From: an uncultured Acetatifactor sp.
GTDB taxonomy: Bacteria > Bacillota > Clostridia > Lachnospirales > Lachnospiraceae
Reading direction: 5' to 3'
NCBI GenBank assembly: GCA_910578815.1
Contig: CAJTSE010000025.1
Span: 1-26,409, forward strand
Length of the DNA: 26,409 nt
Within the stretch, counting starts at the first letter, position 1. Each line of letters opens with the position of its first letter. A program made the position numbers and the translations under genes. Shown here piece after piece: positions 23,254 through 26,409 of the stretch. The notes under the pieces were generated by a model. The model was not told the DNA's origin and did no database searches. It worked only from the letters and a program-made list of their open reading frames with translations.

Positions 23254-24255
23254 CTACAGCCAATTAAGCAGCAACGGTACCATGAACAGCAGAGCCGCCA
23301 CACAGCCCCATAACGTCCCGGTGTATACAAACGCCTTTTTCTTTGAAACCGGAACCTCACCTACAATTTTACCGGTCTGCCCATTGACATAAAAGGGATA
23401 TTCCTTACCGTCGTATGTATACTGATATTTCCATACAGGCAGCAACCCAAAACAGGAGCTGTTGCCCTTCACCCGGATCTCCTGACTGATGGACCGCACG
23501 GAATGATAGCCCGCATAGCTGGCCTGCAGCAGAGCTGCCGCATCCTCGTTCATTTTTCTTTGCGCCCTGGCCTCTACCGCCTCTGCAGGCATGTTATATT
23601 TCTCCGCATAAAAGCCGGACATATATTCAGGGTTAAAATCTATAAGCTGACTGTAATTATATGGCTCCATCAAATCCATCACATTATCCGGCATGGCCTC
23701 TGAGGCATCCACCGGAATCTTGTCGAAGCCGATGTCCATATCCCTGTTTACGGCATAATAGGAGGTTTCCGTATATTGCGTGTCGCCGCTGGTCCATGTC
23801 CTCACCTTTGTGCCCTCTCCCTGAAAAGAGCAGTGAGTATCATAGTTATAGAGCCAGTAAGGCACATAAACCCCCTGCATACTGTTCAACCGAACCTCAG
23901 ACAGAAAATCCGTAGGTACAAACAAATTCTTCTTAAATTTTTCCCGAATAAACTGCTTACAGCTCTCCTTGCCCAACTGAAAAGGCAGAATCAGCCTGGG
24001 AAGGTAACGCCCTTCTACCCTCTCATTTAAGATCAGATAACTGTCGCAGTAAGGACACTGTGTAGCAGAAGTATGCTCTTCCACGGTGATTTCTCCACCA
24101 CAGTTGGGGCAGATTGTCATTTCCGGAGAAGTACCGTTGGAAAGCTCCTGACTTTTTTCGCTTTCACAAAAAGGACAAAACATGGCATGCTTTTCCGGAC
24201 TGTACACCACGTTTCCGCCGCAGTTCTTACATTTAAAATACATGTTCCCTCTCAT
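23254..24255 (-). CDS. Double zinc-ribbon membrane protein
   Basis: Two CxxC...CxxC zinc ribbons are visible at the N-terminus: CKNCGG (9-12) with CPFC (27-30), and CPNCGG (49-52) with CPYC (67-70). A long soluble region follows (RYLPRLILPFQLGKESCKQFI, VYVPYWLYNYD) and the protein ends in one transmembrane segment (about 311-333). The layout suggests a tail-anchored protein with cytoplasmic zinc ribbons. I know this only as an uncharacterised Firmicutes type often seen beside TPM proteins, as here (11-nt gap). Two starts are possible: ATG at 24255, or ATG at 24243 with AGAGGG just upstream. The longer one is listed. Confidence 0.78.
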   Translation of the reverse strand: MRGNMYFKCKNCGGNVVYSPEKHAMFCPFCESEKSQELSNGTSPEMTICPNCGGEITVEEHTSATQCPYCDSYLILNERVEGRYLPRLILPFQLGKESCKQFIREKFKKNLFVPTDFLSEVRLNSMQGVYVPYWLYNYDTHCSFQGEGTKVRTWTSGDTQYTETSYYAVNRDMDIGFDKIPVDASEAMPDNVMDLMEPYNYSQLIDFNPEYMSGFYAEKYNMPAEAVEARAQRKMNEDAAALLQASYAGYHSVRSISQEIRVKGNSSCFGLLPVWKYQYTYDGKEYPFYVNGQTGKIVGEVPVSKKKAFVYTGTLWGCVAALLFMVPLLLNWL

Positions 24256-24361
24256 TCCGCAAAATCCGCCGCACCCGCCTCCCTAAGGAGCCATCCGCCT
24301 GTATTTCTGATCTGCACGGTTTCTTTGCCGATCGTATTGTATTGGCATCCGTTCCTTTAAC

Positions 24362-24390
24362 AGAATAACATATTTCAGGCAACAGCTCAA
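24362..24390 (-). promoter_or_regulatory. Promoter of the zinc-ribbon/TPM operon
   Basis: TTGAGC (24385-24390) and TATTCT (24362-24367) are 17 nt apart on the minus strand. The leader to 24255 would be about 100 nt. Apart from this and the hairpin at 24458-24493, the 345-nt gap 24256-24600 holds only the possible remnant at 24519-24599. Confidence 0.4.
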
Positions 24391-24457
24391 CCAACTAAAC
24401 CATATTTTTCATATCAAACATCCGATCTGAAAACGATGCCGTTTCAATATACAGCAA

Positions 24458-24493
24458 ATGCAGGGAATATCATACCCGCGATATTCCCTGCAT
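24458..24493. terminator. Perfect 14-bp hairpin downstream of tpiA
   Basis: ATGCAGGGAATATC (24458-24471) and its exact complement (24480-24493) enclose an 8-nt loop. It lies about 110 nt past the tpiA stop on the minus strand. No U-run follows, only a TTTGCTGTATATTG stretch, so termination is likely but not certain. Confidence 0.55.
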
Positions 24494-24518
24494 CATGTAT
24501 ATGCTTATATTATAAGAG

Positions 24519-24599
24519 TCAATACTCCACGGTAAGCCGATCGGATTCGAAAGACGCCATGGCTTTGACCCTCACGGCATAAAGTCTTCCCGCCTGCCG
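24519..24599 (-). pseudogene. Possible C-terminal remnant of a lost gene
   Basis: Between tpiA and the hairpin, one frame reads without a start codon as RQAGRLYAVRVKAMASFESD, then RLTVEY and TGA (24519-24521). The pattern resembles the last strands of a fibronectin III-like domain, and the hairpin follows it as a terminator would follow a gene. It is only 26 codons, so chance is possible. Confidence 0.25.
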
Positions 24600-24600
24600 C

Positions 24601-25350
24601 TTACTTGTAATTTACAATTTTCCCAAAGTCGGCCTTAAGGGAAGCGCCCCCTACCAATCCGCCGTCAATATCCGGCTGCGCAAACAGCTCCGCCGCATTC
24701 CCGGCATTTACGGAACCGCCGTACTGTATACGTACTGCAGCAGCAGTGGCATCATCATACATCTCGGCGATGCAGTCACGAATGCCCTTACATACCTCCT
24801 GCGCCTGCTCCGTGGTAGCGGTCTTGCCGGTGCCGATGGCCCATATGGGCTCATAAGCGATCACCAGTTCCTTCACCTGATCTGCAGTTACTTCCACCAG
24901 ATCGGACTTGATCTGCAGCCGGATCCAATCCATAGTAACTCCCGTCTCTCTCTGCTCCAGGCTCTCTCCACAGCAAAGGATCGGCGTCAGCCCTGCCTCA
25001 AAGGCCTTCTTGACCTTCTTGTTCAGCAGAGCGTCATCCTCCTTAAAGTAATCCCGTCTTTCAGAGTGGCCGATAATAACATATTTTACGCCTGCATCTT
25101 TCAGCATGGCAGCAGAAATCTCGCCGGTATATGCACCCTTTTCCTCAAAGTACATATTTTCGGCGCCAACCTCTACGTTGCTTCCCTTCACCGCGTCCAC
25201 AACAGGCACAATGTCTATGGCCGGAACGCAGTAAACCACATCCGCCTCATCAGTTTTTACCAGATCCTTTAAATCAGCACACAGCTTTACAGCCTCACTG
25301 GGAGTCATATTCATCTTCCAGTTACCGGCTATGATCTTTCTTCTTGCCAT
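24601..25350 (-). CDS. tpiA: Triosephosphate isomerase
   Basis: TpiA interconverts dihydroxyacetone phosphate and glyceraldehyde 3-phosphate in glycolysis. The 249-aa protein has the catalytic residues N10 and K12 (GNWKMN), H95 (IIGHSERR) and E167 (AYEPIWAIGTGK), plus the phosphate-binding YGGSVN and GGLVGGASL. The reading frame extends eight codons further, but the ATG at 25350 with AGAGGA upstream gives the usual MARRKIIAGNWKMN start. It overlaps the upstream DUF3592-like gene by 29 nt, so its ribosome site lies inside that gene. In many Firmicutes tpiA follows gap and pgk; no such gene is present here. Confidence 0.97.
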   Translation of the reverse strand: MARRKIIAGNWKMNMTPSEAVKLCADLKDLVKTDEADVVYCVPAIDIVPVVDAVKGSNVEVGAENMYFEEKGAYTGEISAAMLKDAGVKYVIIGHSERRDYFKEDDALLNKKVKKAFEAGLTPILCCGESLEQRETGVTMDWIRLQIKSDLVEVTADQVKELVIAYEPIWAIGTGKTATTEQAQEVCKGIRDCIAEMYDDATAAAVRIQYGGSVNAGNAAELFAQPDIDGGLVGGASLKADFGKIVNYK

Positions 25351-25786
25351 TTTTTCCTCTTCCCTTCCTTCCAAAACTCAATGTTATGCCCACCAGGAGC
25401 AAAAACGTTCCCACCAAGCCCAAAATCTGCATGGGCTTCCTGTAAAAGCCTGCAGCCAGACAGCTTCCTGCCCCCATATCTACCGTATAGATAACGGGCA
25501 CAATTGCATTTTCCGGGTAATCCTCGTTTTCGCCGGTGATCACCTTCTGATATTCTGCTCCGTCCCATTCATGGTAATAGCGAATGATCGTGTGCCCGTT
25601 CCCCACACGCACCACTTCGCCCTCCGTCACTGCCGCCATTCCGGCAATGGTCAGGCTCCTGGCCCCTGATGCCTCAAGCTCTGCCACTGCCTTCCAGGTT
25701 CCGGCAAAATATAACATATACACAGTACATAAAAGGCATGCCGCAAACCCTGCTGCCCGCAAAATACCTGAAATCTTACCTGTCAT
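25322..25786 (-). CDS. Small membrane protein, DUF3592-like
   Basis: The 154-aa protein has two hydrophobic segments (about 11-28 and 119-138) flanking a beta-rich extracytoplasmic part (EGEVVRVGNGHTIIRYYHEWDGAEYQKVITGENEDYPENAIVPVIY in outline). This layout and the short Cys/Gly-containing loop AGSCLAAGFYRKP fit DUF3592 proteins, whose function is unknown. The C-terminus is Lys/Gly-rich and overlaps the tpiA start by 29 nt. The ATG follows GAAGGAAG closely (about 3 nt). It lies 70 nt after the mazG-like gene; a small CGGCAGC/GCTGCCG hairpin (25810-25825) sits in that gap. Confidence 0.7.
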   Translation of the reverse strand: MTGKISGILRAAGFAACLLCTVYMLYFAGTWKAVAELEASGARSLTIAGMAAVTEGEVVRVGNGHTIIRYYHEWDGAEYQKVITGENEDYPENAIVPVIYTVDMGAGSCLAAGFYRKPMQILGLVGTFLLLVGITLSFGRKGRGKNGKKKDHSR

Positions 25787-25856
25787 AGTCTTCCTTCGCC
25801 TTCACATTACGGCAGCAAGCTGCCGCCGGCCTTCACGGCTCCAATACAGGAGAATG

Positions 25857-26183
25857 TTACCAGCGCTTCATATTTCTCTCTTGTTTTTCCAAATACACTT
25901 TTTTTAATTCTGCCGCCGTAATTCCGTAGCACAGCAGCACATCATTGTAGTACATCAGAACATCGGACATTTCCTCAACAAGATGTGCCCTTAAATCAGC
26001 ATCACGAACCGCTGTCTCATCGCCGTTCTTCTTCACAATATCTATGACCTCGCCAATTTCACCGATCATCCACAGCAGTTTGTTTTTCCCTGCTTCCGGA
26101 CCGATTGGCTCCCACTTGTCCTGATAGCGCTTCTGCAATTTCCTTTGCAGCTCCAACATCTCGTTTATGGAAAAATCCTCCAT
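25857..26183 (-). CDS. MazG-like nucleotide pyrophosphohydrolase
   Basis: MazG-type enzymes hydrolyse (d)NTPs or modified nucleotides to the monophosphate and pyrophosphate. The 108-aa, all-helical protein carries the metal-binding pattern of the superfamily: GEIGEVIDIVKK (first ExxE) and HLVEEMSDVLMYYNDVL (second ExxxD). It is a single-domain form, and the substrate cannot be told from sequence. An AAGGAG ribosome site lies about 12 nt before the ATG, directly after a GTCTGC/GCAGAC hairpin. A 52-bp tandem repeat array lies further upstream. Confidence 0.83.
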   Translation of the reverse strand: MEDFSINEMLELQRKLQKRYQDKWEPIGPEAGKNKLLWMIGEIGEVIDIVKKNGDETAVRDADLRAHLVEEMSDVLMYYNDVLLCYGITAAELKKVYLEKQERNMKRW

Positions 26184-26201
26184 AAGTCACACCCACTCCT
26201 T

Positions 26202-26220
26202 GTCTGCGCTCTTTGCAGAC
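26202..26220 (-). promoter_or_regulatory. Hairpin beside the mazG ribosome site
   Basis: GTCTGC (26202-26207) and GCAGAC (26215-26220) form a 6-bp stem with a 7-nt loop. In the minus-strand RNA the stem ends immediately before AAGGAG, so it could influence ribosome access. This is inference. Confidence 0.4.
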
Positions 26221-26238
26221 TTAGATTTCCTTCACGCC

Positions 26239-26409
26239 TTGTCGTCTGCCGCCGCTACCCACGGCGTAGCGGGACCAGCTTCCTTTCTATTTGTCGTCTG
26301 CTGCCGCTACCCACGGCGTAGCGGGACCAGCTTCCTTTCTATTTGTCGTCTGCTGCCGCTACCCACGGCGTAGCGGGACCAGCTTCCTTTCTATTTGTCG
26401 TCTGCCGCC
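26239..26409. repeat. 52-bp tandem repeat array with internal hairpins, cut by the window end
   Basis: TTGTCGTCTG begins units at 26239, 26291, 26343 and 26395, exactly 52 bp apart; three full copies and 15 bp of a fourth are visible. Copies 2 and 3 are identical and copy 1 differs at one base (position 12, C for T). Each full unit contains a 7-bp stem CCGCTAC/GTAGCGG (26252-26258 / 26266-26272 in copy 1). There are no unique spacers, so it is not a CRISPR array. It lies upstream of the mazG-like gene. Confidence 0.92.

Noticed and set aside
26239..26409. CRISPR array
   Set aside because: Units are contiguous and near-identical over their full 52 bp, with no unique spacers, and no cas gene is present.

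Overview
The window looks like chromosomal DNA of an endospore-forming Clostridia member, most likely Lachnospiraceae, with moderate GC. The support is a PolC-type replicative polymerase, sporulation genes (gpr, spoIIP, a sigK-like sigma factor), strong Shine-Dalgarno sequences, TTG and GTG starts, and the spoIIP-lepA-hemW order. Almost all genes lie on the minus strand; only a frameshifted HTH gene and rpsT are on plus. The species cannot be named from sequence reading alone.

Layout from left to right. (1) 1-5991: the 3'-truncated tRNA-Glu(CTC), then (transcribed right to left) ispG and polC. (2) 6000-6307: a gene-free stretch with a tandem repeat and a roughly 160-bp element with terminal inverted repeats whose right end coincides with the dprA stop codon. 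(3) 6304-11754: a type IV pilus / DNA-uptake-flavoured block, transcribed as degenerate HD-domain protein, pilT, yifB/comM, a 68-aa lysine-rich ORF and dprA. The last three genes are joined by 4-nt overlaps, and a strong sigma-A promoter precedes the HD gene. (4) 11830-13102: a plus-strand XRE-family regulator broken by one frameshift, ending at a perfect 21-bp inverted repeat. (5) 13145-19649: sigK, hemW, lepA, spoIIP and gpr, a housekeeping and sporulation block. The 409-bp spoIIP-lepA gap is packed with hairpins. (6) 19756-22277: an intracellular-type GH20 hexosaminidase gene, divergent from rpsT. (7) 22331-24390: a two-gene unit encoding a zinc-ribbon membrane protein and a TPM-domain membrane protein. 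(8) 24458-26409: mazG-like, DUF3592-like and tpiA genes, a possible gene remnant, and a 52-bp hairpin-bearing tandem repeat that runs off the window end.

How the genes work together: PilT would retract pili, and ComM and DprA would process incoming single-stranded DNA, so their adjacency suggests a DNA-uptake function. Gpr degrades small acid-soluble spore proteins at germination, SpoIIP acts in engulfment, and SigK directs late mother-cell transcription. The least ordinary parts are the coupled small ORF between comM and dprA, the pilT/HD pair with lost catalytic motifs, the hairpin cluster before lepA, the periodic repeats before yifB, and the terminal 52-bp array. I did not find clear evidence for a wholly new multi-gene system.
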